A stretch of 64,000 nt of DNA from assembly GCA_013399895.1 (NCBI GenBank), contig VXBA01001332.1, positions 855,439 through 919,438 of the forward strand, read 5' to 3'. The notes under the pieces are model-generated. The model was not told where the DNA came from, searched no databases, and saw nothing but the letters and a program-made list of their open reading frames with translations. Below are positions 1 through 13,718 of this stretch, one piece after another. Source of the stretch: Serilophus lunatus (taxonomy: Eukaryota > Chordata > Aves > Passeriformes > Eurylaimidae). The position numbers were made by a program, and so were the translations under genes. Each line of letters starts with the position of its first letter. Position 1 is the first letter of the stretch.

Positions 1-1261
1 CTTTCTAGCTGAAACCATGCATAGCACCCTGTTCTTTCTTTGGTTGCAAACCTCAAGGGTTTAAACTAAGGTTCATTTTTTTGTGTGTGTTCATATTAAA
101 AAAAGAAAAAAGTAAAAAACCCTGTGGTCAAACCTATGCAGGTGGAAATAAATGTGAAATGTTGTTCACATTGACTGACATTCGCTGCATTAACCGGCAT
201 TTTCACTTGACCCTCCAAGTAATTCTAAAGAGCTGAATATATGGAATAAAATCTACAGGCAAAACTAATAAATTTCAATGCCAGGATCTTAAGGTCCTCA
301 GTAACTGTAAATCAGTAGAGCTGCAGAAATCACCTGAGCTGTGCTAATTTACACAAGCTAAGTGTCTGACCTTTAGTGTTCATTAGCATCATTAACATTT
401 CTTAAATGATGGCAACTGGAATTTGAGAATAGCACCAAAAATGAGATAAAAAAAATACCCTTACCACCTCCCCTAGGTGAACCACAAAATAATTTGACAG
501 GTAATTAAAATTCTTGCAAAAATTATGACTATATAGTTTGTTCTCTGCAGAAAATTAGCATAAAATCTACTGATATCAAAAAAAAAAGCTTCCAACAAAT
601 GCCAAAAGGGCTCCTTGTTAGGCAAAAAACCCCGGGAATTTGAAATGGTTTCCACAACTGTGTTATAAAAAAAATGTATGGTATAGGTCTTTTTATATTC
701 TATTCTTTAGACTGCCTTCAAACATAAACAATTTGTGAGCCAGAAAAGCTTAATACCTGAGGAATTCTAATCTGCATATTCCTACTTTCAAAGAGATACT
801 GCCTTCTACATTTTATAAGAAACTTCAAAGAAGTCCTTGGTTTCTCTCCAGCCAAAAGCTTGGGGAGAGACACATGCCATTTACTTATCTATCTTCTTAA
901 GCCAAGTCTCCAGTAAGCTTATACAAATGTGTACAAATGTACAGGAGGCTGATACTGCTGTGGTTAAATTTGTGTTACTTTGGGGTTCTGACTCAGGTTT
1001 CAGAAAATGATGAGGTAATGGAAGCAGCAGTCTTTTTAACAAGCTTATAATGCTGTTCTTCAATTGTCAAATTCCAAAACAAGCTATAACGTGCTCTGAA
1101 CCAATTTCACTTTTTGTTATGTTTGCCTATGTAGAAGAGGGGTTTTAGGAGTGGGCAAATAGCAGTGGCAGCTTTCTGTGTCATTGTAGAACAGCTGTTG
1201 AATAGTTCATTAAGCATTGCCTCAATGATGTTTTGGTTGAACAACTATTCTTATTACAGGG

Positions 1262-1297
1262 CATTTATTTGTTTATTTATTTATTTATTTATTTATG
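1262..1297 (+). repeat. (TTTA)n microsatellite
   Basis: A run of TTTA tetranucleotides with one G interruption near its start, about eight units. Chance 67-codon frame 1165-1368 runs through it and is not a gene. Confidence 0.95.
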
Positions 1298-1770
1298 GAA
1301 ACTTGTTTTATAAGAAACAGTTTACAAAGCTTGATATGTTAGTTATCACTTGTACAACTTTTGTGTAGCAGACAGAGCATCAATTAAATCTATCCTCATT
1401 TGAAAATGAGTGTTGCTCTAGCTCTCAATAGAATATAACTTTTTAGATATTTGTTGGCTTTTCCAGGACAGCCTTTGGCAGGTTTATAGAAGCAGCAATA
1501 TGCAAAGTAAGCTGTCTCTTTGTGACAGATCACTTTGCCATGACTGGATGTCTTTAGTGCACAATCATATTTCCAAGGCCAACAACTACTGTCTCGAATA
1601 AAATATTTTCTTGTTATATTGGCAAATACTCCCAGTTTACTAGACTGCTAATGAAATAACTACAGTTCATTTATTTAAAAACACACTTTCTAGCTATGGA
1701 AACACATCCACAGACCAGGTGCTGCTCTGTACTTACAAAATGTTTATCAGTTCTTAGAGAACAAAAGTGG

Positions 1771-1813
1771 TGGGTTTTTTTTTTGTTTTGTTTTTTTGTT
1801 TTGTTTTTTTTTT
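1771..1813 (+). repeat. T-rich tract with G interruptions
   Basis: Two T10 runs separated by TTTTG-type units. On the minus strand it is an A-rich tract with C interruptions. There is no recognisable retroposon next to it. Confidence 0.9.
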
Positions 1814-4800
1814 AAAGTAGTGCTCAGTTACCTTAGGATTTTATTTTTTCAATGAGTATTTGCTCTTACTTATTTTTTTGGGCTTGATGTTTTGGGATTT
1901 CTAGGTAGCGGAATATGTCATTGTTTCTGTTTCTTGTCGAACAGGATGAGGATGATAATAATATTGTCAAATGCATTTCCTGTTTCGTCCATACGAATGG
2001 GTTGAATTTAGAGTGTGTGGAACTCCCATCTTACCCATGACAATGCACTAGCTGATAAGCAATTCTCTTTAAATGACAGACTATATGTGGAATTAACTGC
2101 TTTCTATATGGTGTGATTAGTGGGGGAGAGTTTGAGCCCTAACATGTGATTATCATCACCCCTGCGTTTTAGACCATGGAAAAAATTTTGGAGCTAAAGG
2201 CTGCTTTTCGTTAGTATTAAAGGAACACAGGAAGATCTTAAGAGCTAGACTGAAGCTGTCACCTATTCAAGTAGCTCTAGAATAAGCCCTAGGGTGTGAA
2301 ATATACCTTCTAAACAGATGGTCTGAGATATTTCTCTGTATTCCCTAATTCATTCTGTGAATGTGTTATTGAGAATGAGAGCAGTGGCAAATCAGAGGCA
2401 CAGAGAGGCAGTCTCAGAGGTAGCTCATACTAGTGTGTAATAAAGGCACTGATGTGATGAGGTTTCAGTAGCAGTGCATAACAGTAGTTTCAGCTACTTC
2501 ATGTTCTCTCACGGCAGACTGAGGCATAAGGAACTCAGCTCACAGGACAATCATTTTTATGGTGCTTTGAGATTTCCTGCTCTAAGTCTGGCTTGTTGTT
2601 AGATGATCTTACTGTTATAGCACCAGTGTGGCAGGATAGGTACAGGAGGGGACATGGCCCGGTAAGTTATGCATGTGGTATTCAGAAATAGCAGATGTCT
2701 ACTGTAATGGGTGATGATGGTGTGTGTACTGCAACTTGCTTCCTGTGAGTCTGGTTGGTCCTGTTAGGCAATGAATCCATATGTCTAAGGAGAACATTCA
2801 CATCCTGGATCAGTCCCTGTCCTCCATGTCCCATAGTTGTAATATATGCTTATGTTGTGCAATGTACTGACCTGTGTCCGGAAAACCTCTGCCACTGAGT
2901 CCAAATAGGAACAAACAACTCCTTTAGCTTCTCAGAACTGATGCCTTCTAGCCCTTTTCTGTGACAGAGGTGTCCATTTGTATCTTCATGTCCACTTTGT
3001 TTCTTCTAGATCCCCTTTTGTCTGTTCCACTGTTGTTCAAACATGCTCTGACCCTGCTATAAGACCAGCCTTTTTTACCTGATAATTCGCTGTGATAAAA
3101 CTCAGTGCTTGAGTTTCCCTTGAACTTCCTCTGGTTTAACTTTACTCCTGTTCAGGTTTTTGGTGAATCAGTTGGTATTTGTCTCTAGTACAAGGCGAGG
3201 AGTGGGCACAATATGTTAATTTCTAATATGGAGGGGAGAGAGTAAGGCTGCATAAATCAGCTCTCCCTTGTCACTTCTGCATTCCACTCCCTGCCGTAGG
3301 GATCCCAATCGTCCCAGAGACATTTCTTCTGGTAGTTTGTTGACATACAGGATGTCAGTAGTGACTAAAACTGGAGACGGTGACTGCGGTCCCTCTTTTA
3401 TCAAAGAGTTGCAAGGACAGCTCTAGTGACCTCTAGAATAACAATTATTGTTTGCTGGACTCTGCTGACTTCTCTCAATTAATCAGTTCCTTCACTTGAG
3501 TGGGAATGAATCCCAGGTTACAGCCATTAACACTTCTAAGATGTCTTCATTGCATGTTTCTTTAAATATCAGTTTTCTATGAGTTCATTAATTTTGAATT
3601 TTTGAATATTATTGCTCTAAATCCAGAAATAAAGGAAGAGGAGTTAAACTACAGCAGCTTTGTGCTTTGAATGATAAGAAGGAGAAGCAAGAGCAAATGT
3701 AATACTGGTACCCTTGTGTATGGTGTATGAGAAAGCTTTCCCACACTGTCTAGAGTTGGATTTTGCCATGCGTTTCCCACTAGCATGTCTGCAGATCAGA
3801 TTTAGGTGTCTCCTGTATATTGGAATATCATTTCATGGCTCATTTTTTTCCCCCTTGTTTTTATTCATGCAATAATCCAGTACAGGGTGCGCAGAAGACT
3901 TAGTCAACAGTCCAGAACAAATAATAAGGCTATATGGTCAGATTTTATCATCATCAGAGTCAGATTTGTGCAACTTGATTAATACAAGGCATATACAACA
4001 CATTTAAATACATGGCCTGGTAGAGGGAAAATATAAGAAGGTCACCATTCATTTCCGACAAATGAAAACATTCGGACCCATGAATAAAAGATAAATTTGA
4101 TTAATGGAGAGATTTAATCAGTCAAAGCAATGTTATGTATCCTGCACCAAAAGAAATTCCTGGGAATGAGTGTATCTTAAGTGGCACCTGAATCTCTTGC
4201 ATGACCCATTAATTATTTCTTTCTCTAGCACCGGTAGAACAGTGCATGAGGAACTTGCAATGTAAGGCACAGAATTTGCAAACTATAATGCAAGCATTCA
4301 GCCTTGTTTGTATGGGAAGTCATATGTATAAAATTTTGTGGGATCCAGATTAAAAATGATAATATTAAAATGAAGGAAAGAACAAAATATATAATTAATC
4401 TTTCTGAACTAATTCTAAAATACAAAAATAAAATATTTACATTTTTCCTTAGCTTGCACATTAACACTTGTGTTTTCACTTGTGCTTTGTAGATGTGATG
4501 TAAAATGCCAGAAAATGTTTCTCTGTTGGATTTCTGCTGCAGCTCACACAATTGAATCAGAGGGTTAGTTAAATATAATAGATGCCTTTTCACTGTGGAA
4601 TAACTGTTAGCAAAATTTATCTCCTTGAGACAGTCCCTCTCCATCTTGTACCCATCATCCTGTAAGCCATTATTTTAACTTAGGCTTTCATGCTTATTCT
4701 GGATAATTCACTTGGTCTCTAAGGACATTCTCCCTCAACTCCTTTGTTGCTGGAAACAGATTTAGTACTGACAGGCAGAGTCCTGTGTAGGTGTGGGAAG

Positions 4801-4959
4801 AAAGACACACCTCATATAGATAAAAAACAGAAGTTTTAATAGATAAGGTTATGAGGTTGTAAGAGATCAGCTTAGGGGAGTGTCGTTCTGTTTGCTTTGA
4901 AAAAAAGTAGAGTTCTGCAATGGTTTAGTGCAAGATAGTATTTTCATAATTCATCTGCC

Positions 4960-5055
4960 AAAGTATTTACACAGCACTTTCATCTAAGAACTTCATGCTT
5001 TCCTCTCTAGATAACTATGATGACCATTATTTTTCATTTCAGGAGGGTTCTTGGG
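4960..5055 (-). mobile_element. MIR-type CORE-SINE relic
   Basis: The + strand shows the antisense MIR pattern: a GCACTTTCATC stretch (4974-4984), a diverged middle with ATGATGACCATTAT (5018-5031), then a TTTTCATTTCAGGAGG segment where the family has its cattttacagaTGAGGAAAC motif. This is the most decayed of the three MIR-like copies here. MIRs are ancient tRNA-derived SINEs mobilised by L2-type LINEs and inactive in birds. The edges are approximate. Confidence 0.42.
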
Positions 5056-8000
5056 AATGTCCACTTCAAACTATGACATTTTAAGTTTTTCATTGCAGCT
5101 TCACCAAAAAAAGAAATGTTGTATGAGAAAATAATGAGTTTGATGAAACTTAGCAGGAAAAAGTTCTGAACAAAATGGTTATATTTTTACTGTATTTTTG
5201 TTTTTCTGCTATATTAAAATATTTTATTTTTGTATGTATGCCTTTGTATTCATATTACTGAAAGTAGACATTAGAGTTTTTATCATATGCAAATATATTT
5301 TCATTCTGAATTGGACCAAAATTGCCCATATTTGAGAGTTTCAAGAGAAATGGAAGTTCAGTTGTGCTGGAAATAGGAGACTGGGTTTGGAAAGATAGAT
5401 TTTGGAATCGTTCAATACTTGAAGCTCATGGCCGCTTTGTTTATGAAATCAGAATTTTGTGGCTTTCTTCGCAAATTCTATCCAAATAAACACAATTACC
5501 ATATGCCTATTTTATATGTACCATTACCACAGACATGGAAGGTGATGTACTCGCTTAATTGTGTAAGGGAACAACCTTGTTCCTGGAGTTTCTTTTCATG
5601 GCATGGCAGACATTATGGGTAGAAGTTATCCCATGGGCTTGCTTTAGGGTTGCAGGATGACTTTTCAGCTTCAGTCTCGGATAAAAAGAGGGTGTGGGAC
5701 AATGTCTCCAGCACCATTTTTTATGGGAATACAAGGCAATTTAATAAATTTTTATGTGACTGATGTGAGAGTAATGGTGAACAAAATGAAACACTGCCAC
5801 CTGAAAAGGGTTTTTTCTCCTCACTGTTCTTTAACAACAGGGAGCAAATTTAATTTCGTTTCTGGCCTCTGAATTTATTCTGTAACCACAAAACAAATAT
5901 CACCCAAGCAAATAGACATGTATATTATTCCTTTGTGTGTGACTTTATGTCTTGGAGTGATACTGTCCTTTGTGCTTTTAGGGACATCCAGTAATGGCAA
6001 ACGAAGTCAATGGTCCTTTATTCTGCTGTTTGCTTCCTCGCATTTGAGAGTGTAGATTTCTAGTCACCATGTTGTTCTTCAGTTCATCCATCTGCAGCCT
6101 GCTCCTTCTGCTCCACATTGGTGATGAATTATACTCTGCTTCCTCCATCTAATCCTTTTCATTTATTTATGTTTTATGAAGGAAACATAAAAGACTCCTC
6201 ATAAAAATCCAACTGTTTTTGATAAACCTTGTCATGTGCAAATAATGGACCCTTGTCAAGCATAAGCCTTGCTGGGAATTTATGTCTTCTAATAATAATA
6301 ACAAGAAAGAATCAAGAACAAATAAGAAATATATTGAATTGGATTCAAAGCATGTTTATGGTTTTAAATTGGTGACAATATTTTTTATCTAGAATTGTTT
6401 TTACATGCTAGTTTAATTCAAATACCATGTTGTGCTTGAACTTTGCAGTGTTTAGCCTAGCAGGGCTATGAAAAGCATCTTGTATTATAGCACAGCAGAG
6501 CAGACAGACGTCTCTTTCCAAGGTTTGGTGGCAGAAAGAGGAAAAGATATACCTGACTTATTAATACAAGAGAAAGCAATTCAGAGTTTGGAGGAAAAAA
6601 CCCTCTCTGTGGGTTAGCAAAAAATGGTAGGGACACAGAGGTTAAAGAAAACTATGCAAAGACAGAATTTTATTAGAATATTAATTTCTTTCTTCAGCAG
6701 CAAAGTTGGCCAGAGCCAACTTGTTAGGAGAGCAGGAATGTTTATTGGTTTTTACTGCTGAGCTGTGGATATTTGGAAGGCCATATGGACAACTGGTCAT
6801 ACACAAGTAAACTTGCCTCTCGCTGTAGTCTTTAGCTATCTCTTTGCTATATGGCATTTTATTTCCTATTATAATTTTTGCAGTTGGAATAAAACTAAAC
6901 AGAATGTTAATCTTTTGCTGATGAGACCAATTAGCATTTTTTAGTACTTTATAAATGTCAGGGAATGAAGGGGATTTCTCAGGAAGAAAACTTTGTGTTC
7001 AACTGGCAGAGTCTAATCCAAAAAAAAAATGTGTCCCTTTAATGAAGAGGTTTCTTAGTAACATAACTAGTTCTCTGAATATATTGTCTGCACATCTTCA
7101 CAGAACTGATATTTATGCTCCCATGAGTGTTGCTCTTTACATGAAATACCTGTTTTACATCTTTTCAGAAGTGAGAATCTCTGTAATTCCCTTTCAGGTA
7201 CCATATCCAATCTGTCATGTTGAACTATTGCTAGAAATAATAAAGGAAAATGAAGCAACAAAGAAAAAAAATTGTTTTTCAATTTAGAAAACTAATTGTC
7301 TCATGCAAGGTCTGTGTTCCAAGTTGTGCTTTGCAAATATTGAAGGTTTTCCTGAGACGGGCACAAAATGTACTTTCAGAGGATATTAATATTTTAGTTT
7401 AATTTAAATTTGGTGTAGAACAAAGGCTCTTTCTGTCTGCTCTCCTGCCTCCTTATTTAAAACTTTCTTGTCAGACTGGGGTGAAGCTCAGCCCTTTGGT
7501 TTTGACTTTGCAAGTTTGCACAACCACTGCTAAACTGGGCTGTTGCCAATCACCCAAAGAAGTAAATTAATGAGAAATCACTCAGATTCGAGGGAATTGG
7601 TTCTTTTACACTTCATCAGCTACTGTTCTCTATAAACAGTGGGACTTAAACAATATTTGACAAACATATTCTGTCACTGGTTTTGCCTTGCTCCATGTGA
7701 CATCAGTTGTAATGCATTATTTGGGATTAGATGAAGCAACTGATTTTGCAGTGTTGTCACAAAATGATGACCTTTATAGGAAGAATGGCCAAAAAAAGGT
7801 AACAATTTAAGCTTCATGGTTGACTTTACAAAGGTAACCTCAAGCTTTGCGGGTATCAGCCTTTATGAGTTTAATGGCAGCCTTCCAACACCATGTAGCT
7901 TATATTAGATCTGGCATTTTCTTTTTATAAAGGTTCCACATAGGTATCTGCATTTTACTGTTGTCAAGTCTTCATTATAGCATATGTATAACTTTTAAAT

Positions 8001-11000
8001 TGCCTTCAGAACTGATGACACCCTCGCCATTATGTTTCTTCACACCATGAATCCCTGAAAAAACACAATGACTTTAAATAGAGCATGGTGTAGTTGGGTG
8101 TTTCACAGTAGTAACATTTTCGTACTGCTCAGAACAGATTTAGATTTCTCCTTGTCTGAATTACACCAATGTAACTGAAAATGGAATAGAGGGCTGGCAG
8201 AGTTTCCTGAAGAATTTTACTCCAGGTGCTTGCAGTGTGACCCTGAAAGTGAAAAAGTGAATTGCCAATTGGGTGTTTGACAAGCGCCGTTTATCACTTG
8301 TGCATGATGATACGTGAGGCATTACTTAAGACAAAAAGAATTGTAAATCTGAATGACCTGTGGGACTTGGTCAATGTATACGAGCTATAGACGTCTTGCT
8401 GCAGAAGGAAATTAATCAAAACCAATAATTTGGACATGATCTTTTGTGTCTTGACAGATTATATATTCACACACTTGAGACAGACTAGTGGCTTTTTTTT
8501 GGGAGACTAGGAGGAAGCCAGGAGGATTGCTGGTTTTATTTCTGTTTCTCAGTCTAATGGTGCTTGGATTCACCAGCCATTCTCCAGTGTTTAATGAACA
8601 GAATCTGTGAATCTATATGGGAACTGCAGGAGTACTAAGGCTAAACCCAAAAATTTCTAATTCAAAAACTGGTTGGTTTTATATTCCCTCTCACTTAGAG
8701 AGGCCTCTGTGGCCTAGAAATTCTTTATTGTGTAATTCTGAAATCTGATAATAGTTTATTCCCACATACATAGAGGACACTTGAAAAGACAAGTTGTATC
8801 AGGCAACAAGCAACAGAAGCTGCCTTTTTTAAAATAATTTTATGTGGAACATCCTAACAACTTCAGTAATATGATACTATATACGTGGTAATACTTTTTA
8901 TTGGCCACAAGAGCCTGTAAAAGTGGAATAATTAAAATTCCATATGAAAAAATATGTTAAATGTTAATTCTAAATCTGTGGGAACTTCATATGTTTTACC
9001 GAAATAGAAATTTTGAGGCACTTTCCTCTTCCATCCCAGCCCCCACTGCCTTTCACAGGTCTAGCAATATTTGGCTAGAATAGATTCATTTTCTCTGTGG
9101 CCTTGGCTTTATCCACCCAGCCAGCCCAGCTTAGGCAGTATTGCCCTGGGCACTGAGGTTTTGAGCTCCCATGTCTGTTTTGGGTGTTTGTGACCAACAA
9201 CTGTAAGGCAAATGTGAACTCTGCAAAATAGAGGGAAGACCAGATGCTTTAAATAATCCTTTAAATGCTAAAGTTTACTCTTATGGTGTATACAGATTCA
9301 GGACATTAAATATGTTGATAATCTCGTTCCAAAAAATCCCTTTGCTTGTCTGTAAGGATTTGACCGGTATGTCATCTGCCAAGACATATGTCATGTCTTT
9401 TCATACAGTTGCAAATAAAATATGCTGCATTACACTCTCCAAAATAAAGTCTCAGTAAGGTCTCTCAGCCTTAACCCTACTTTTCTTTTCCTCCTGCAGT
9501 ACATGGCTGTAATAACTCACCAAGTTTATTCAGTCAGCATTTTAAATACTGTATGTGTTCCCCTTCCATCATTCATAATATGAGATGATGAAAAGCACTG
9601 TAACTAATTTTATGCAACACAATGAAATTAAAAGCTTTTGGTATTACTGTACTGCAGGTATAAATCTAACTAAATGTGGTGTTGGAGTGAGATGGACTAT
9701 ATAGGTAAGTGTTGGAATAATTTAAGGTTATTCGGCATTTTCTATGGATGTCTCTTCTTGTTTTTTCACAAATACCATAAGTAATTGTGTGGTTAATAAA
9801 GTCTTTAAGTGTCTGAGCTTGCAGTTTTCCAGTACCTTTATTCATTAGCTAAGAAAAAGTAAAGCTAATGGAAGACAATCCATTTCAGTGAAACTGTAGA
9901 TTTGCTTACCCATCATAGCAAAATGTTAATTTGTGTAATATTTTAGTGTCACATTAACTTACGTCATGTCTAGTATTTCAACATATGCACTGATAAATTT
10001 CAGAGAACTGGACAAAATATTAGATGTATATTCTTATGTTTCATTTTTATCTATCAAATTCTACATGTTTTTTATAATGTGGACATTAACTAAAATATTG
10101 CTTGAAGTCTGAGGGTCTACTTTGTGCTTGTATACCAACATTTACATGACTTAGGACACATTCATAACTTTTCCCACCTCCCTTATTCAGTATCATTTAT
10201 GTACCCTGGTATTTACTTCTCCCAGATACATAAATATATACCTTGCCTCTTATTATTATTCCTGCTGTTTATAGTATGATATATTAGACTATGTCTGTTA
10301 TTTCTAGTTGTACTTAAAATGAAGCTTCACTCATTTATAAAGTATTAGATTTACTCTCCTGAGATAATTTTTAGATGTACCTTTTATCCATTTTATGCTT
10401 TATGAGGTTTTTCTGCCACCAAGAATCTTGTGGAAGACATCAAGGAGACCTGTGCACGAACATCTAAGGGTCTGCTTAGCATTTTGCAGCAGAGGGCAAT
10501 GTCAATTTTCTTTTCTTATTGTCTCACTACATTGCCTCTTTCATCTTTGAACTGCAGTTACTTAAAAGTGTGTGCTCCTAATCTGTCTAGGTTACCCTAA
10601 ACTTTATTGCTTTCATTTTGTATTTACAACTATTTTCCCTCCCCTTCATCAACATTTAGTGTTATCAACAGTTATTCAGCTAGCATCATGTTTCTTCAAG
10701 GCTGTTTAGCATTAAAATAAAATATTTTCCGCAATTAGCTCTGTGATTTTCCCTTTCCAGCCTGTCTTCTTCCTTTCCCCATCTTATTTGCTCTTATTAA
10801 AAGGAATTCTGAGATATGGAGCATCAACTTATCTCCCAGCACGTGTGTTGGTGAGTTTTCTGCCTGTCTGGGAAACCCAAGGACTGAGGTGCTCACAGAG
10901 CTTTTGGGCCAGCATCAAGGGCCATGTGAAAGCATAATATGGATACTCTGTACACAGCAACAGCTCAGAATCCATCTGTAGGAGCCATGAAATCTCAACC

Positions 11001-13500
11001 TATGACAGCAAGACAATGCTGTCTGGCTTCTCAACCCATAACTTCTATTCAGAGCTCCCTAAATTCATCTGGGAATAAAATTCCATTTCTCTTATATGTC
11101 CAAGATAATCTTTTCTCTTTGGTTTTAATGTTAAAAAGTTTAGAATCAAGAGTGGCAGTTCTGGCTAAGCCTGAGCTCCTGGAGACAGGCACAGTGCAGT
11201 CTTCCACACTTCTACACATGCATGATTTCTTATGCTGCTGCCACTATTGCAGGGTTTGCTCTGCAGCCCTACGTGCAGCAGAGACATTTTTAGCTCTCAT
11301 TTATTTTCCAGCACTTTCCTCTTTCCCTCTATTGCTCCATCTTATTCAATTTCACCCAACATTTCCCCCTTTCTTATTGCTGGCAAGTAATTCATGTAGT
11401 TATGCATCTCTTCAATGAGGAAGCTTTCTGAGCAATGCCTCCTCTGCAACAGAAAACTTTAAAAACTTTCCTGATATTAAATGCTCACTCAAGTGCACAG
11501 CTATCTTTCTCGAGCTGTGCAAACGGGAAAAGAACATTTTTTTTTTTGAGTAGAGAATGCAGAGAAGTTTCTTTTTAGTTTACTGGTTATTTCAGGACAT
11601 GATGGATGCAGAACATAAATCTCATTTTACTGCAATTATTTTAATTGCAATTATAAATGTTCTGAAATGTGATGTATTTCAAGATAGCGGAGCCATTGAA
11701 TGAGATCTCCAGCAAAAGCAGAGTAAAGCATCTTGAGAGAAAGTTATAGGAAATCATTTACCCTACTCTTCACCTTTATTTTCTGTCTCTGATATTATTT
11801 TTATGTATCTGACATTATTTAGACATTCTGTTAAGAAATAAATCCTGCAAAGTGTTGCTAGCAGTTGTTTTCCTTCTAACAATTTCGACAGGATGTCCTC
11901 CAGTCAGCTTTTGGAAAGACTTTCCAGACAGCATCAAGTTTCTTAGTCAGCTTCGGCACTCTAACCTGAAAAATCAAAGAAATTCTTAGTATCTCATCAC
12001 TAGGAGATCAATGAGTTTATAGGAAAATACAGGGAAAATCAAACTGCATCATTTTCCTACATTAATTAGCTTTCTTAGATTGCTTCTATTATTTGCATTA
12101 TTCTAATTGTTTCTGAAAAGGAACATTGTAGTTTTCACATTAGTACTGGTATCTCATTTCTAGACTGACTTCTGCAAGGTGAATTTCGAAGGCTCTTTTA
12201 AAACAAGATAGTTTTTGGGAAAAGGCTGCATTTGGTATTTTCTGAAAAACAGAGTCTAAAATAAACTTAATATATGAGATCAGATAGTTGGAGATTAAAT
12301 AAAACATATAATTTCACCGCTTGTTGTGTTTCACCTGACTGTATTTTTCATATCACAACCCATTTTAAGACTGTCAGTAGTATGTGTTCCTTGGAGTGGA
12401 TGAACAAATATCTTCTTACAGCATTGTTAAATTAGGCAAAGCCACCTAGTAGTATATAATTTCCTTGTGCTTTTGCAGGGAAGAGGCAAGATTCACAACC
12501 AAGGTCAGGAGAAAGAAAATGGGACTGTGTCATACTTGTTTGGGACTTACTGGGAAGCGATAAATGAATCCAGTGCAGTATTCTGCCTATTGGCTCCTTT
12601 ATAGGGAAGCTGAACTTTCAGTACCTAAAGTCACTAGTGTTGAAAATTGTGATATAGTAGATATAGCATTATCTTTTACCTTCACAGTCATGAGTTTACC
12701 TGAGTGCCAATGATTTCATTCTGGGGCCATGACCCAGCCAAAAGTTAGAATGACTTTATCAGCACTGCTAGAACTGCCTGACTGCCAGTGTTTCTGATGC
12801 TGGGTTTGATGTTGAATAAAACCATTGTTCAGTAAGAACTATTTCCTTGAGGCTTAGTTATAGAAGTGTTTGGGACATGGTGGTTTCTATATTAGCATTT
12901 TTGTAGTGAATACTCTTCATTGTAACTTATGCAATTTATCACCACTGACTTTTCCTTCTGCAATTGGCTGTAGAATGAGCCAGAGGAGAATTAAGCACCT
13001 AAGAATGAAAACAAATATATCAAAAAATACTTATCTGCATAAATACTGCCATTTCATTCATCACTGATATGCTCTGAATACAACAGGACCAAGTATGACC
13101 CCTTGTATCTTTAAATAGATTTCGTGAATTTGTTTACAACATTTCCATTTTATATGGCTCCTATTACTTTATTTCCTATGTCTAGATAATGGGCTGCCTG
13201 AGGTGGGACTCTGTCTTCTCTGCACAGAGGAACTTCAGCTCTACAGGGTAATAAGACCCTTGTCCAAAGTCTAATCAATAGAAGATTCAGAAGTAACCTC
13301 AATAATTGTGCCAACGCACCAAAGAAAGCAGGACTACTGAAAAGTCTCTGTACCATTTTTAGGCGTCATGACAAAACGAGTGTAGAGCAAATATTTGCTG
13401 GCTATAAAGCCATGGCTCCAGTTTTGTAGTCAAAAGTGTTAGGATTTAGACTCGTCATAGAGAAAAGTTAGCTGGATGTTTGATGCTTACATTTCTTTTC
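5056..13500. other. Unique AT-rich DNA, no gene seen
   Basis: No recognisable coding or repeat content beyond the GC-richer block at 9.0 kb and an AATTGC-type palindrome array at 11.63 kb. The longest frame, 10939-11418 (159 codons, plus), is low-complexity in composition toward its end and matches nothing known to me. Confidence 0.55.
9020..9160. other. GC-richer block, unidentified
   Basis: A C-rich stretch (CATCCCAGCCCCCACTGCC; CCACCCAGCCAGCCCAGC) within AT-rich DNA. No open frame or known repeat is recognised. Confidence 0.4.
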
Positions 13501-13520
13501 CTGAGGCCCAAGTCCCCCAG

Positions 13521-13676
13521 GATGCCATTGTCACTCCAAATGAAGTCAGTTACCTGTACATCAGTGCCTTGACTTCTTTCTCAGGTTTCTGTCAGAAGTA
13601 TAAACGAGATTCAAGGTCTTGCTATGCCCTTTGGCTCTCTGGTATTGGCAAAGATCTGAAGTGTGTGTTCTGCAAG
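13521..13676 (+). other. Exon-like segment, unproven
   Basis: A 156-bp segment bounded by a pyrimidine-rich acceptor-like CCCCCAG before 13521 and a strong donor-like AAG/GTAAGAAC at 13676/13677. It is open in one frame throughout (52 codons, phase 0 at both ends), inside an open frame running 13476-13718. The peptide begins DAIVTPNEVSYLYIS and ends KCVFCK, and matches no family I recognise. Short open segments with splice-like ends occur often by chance, so this is only a candidate, possibly a non-coding exon. Confidence 0.13.
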
Positions 13677-13718
13677 GTAAGAACATCACCAATATATTGC
13701 GTATTTTTTACCTCATGA

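Larger units (their letters stand above)
1..4959. other. Unique AT-rich DNA, no gene seen
   Basis: Apart from the TTTA and T/G tracts, I see no gene, repeat family or RNA here. Small open frames on both strands (at most 139 codons, 4225-4644 minus) have no familiar motif. Confidence 0.6.

Noticed and set aside
1262..1297. CRISPR-like array or functional tandem repeat
   Set aside because: Plain TTTA microsatellite. No spaced repeats of any CRISPR type occur in the window.
4225..4644. 139-codon minus-strand open frame
   Set aside because: Random-looking peptide rich in Leu, Ile and Cys, with an overlapping plus-strand frame; no motif recognised.
10939..11418. 159-codon plus-strand open frame, longest in the window
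   Set aside because: No recognisable domain, a composition typical of chance frames in pyrimidine-rich DNA, no splice context that fits and no similar protein known to me.
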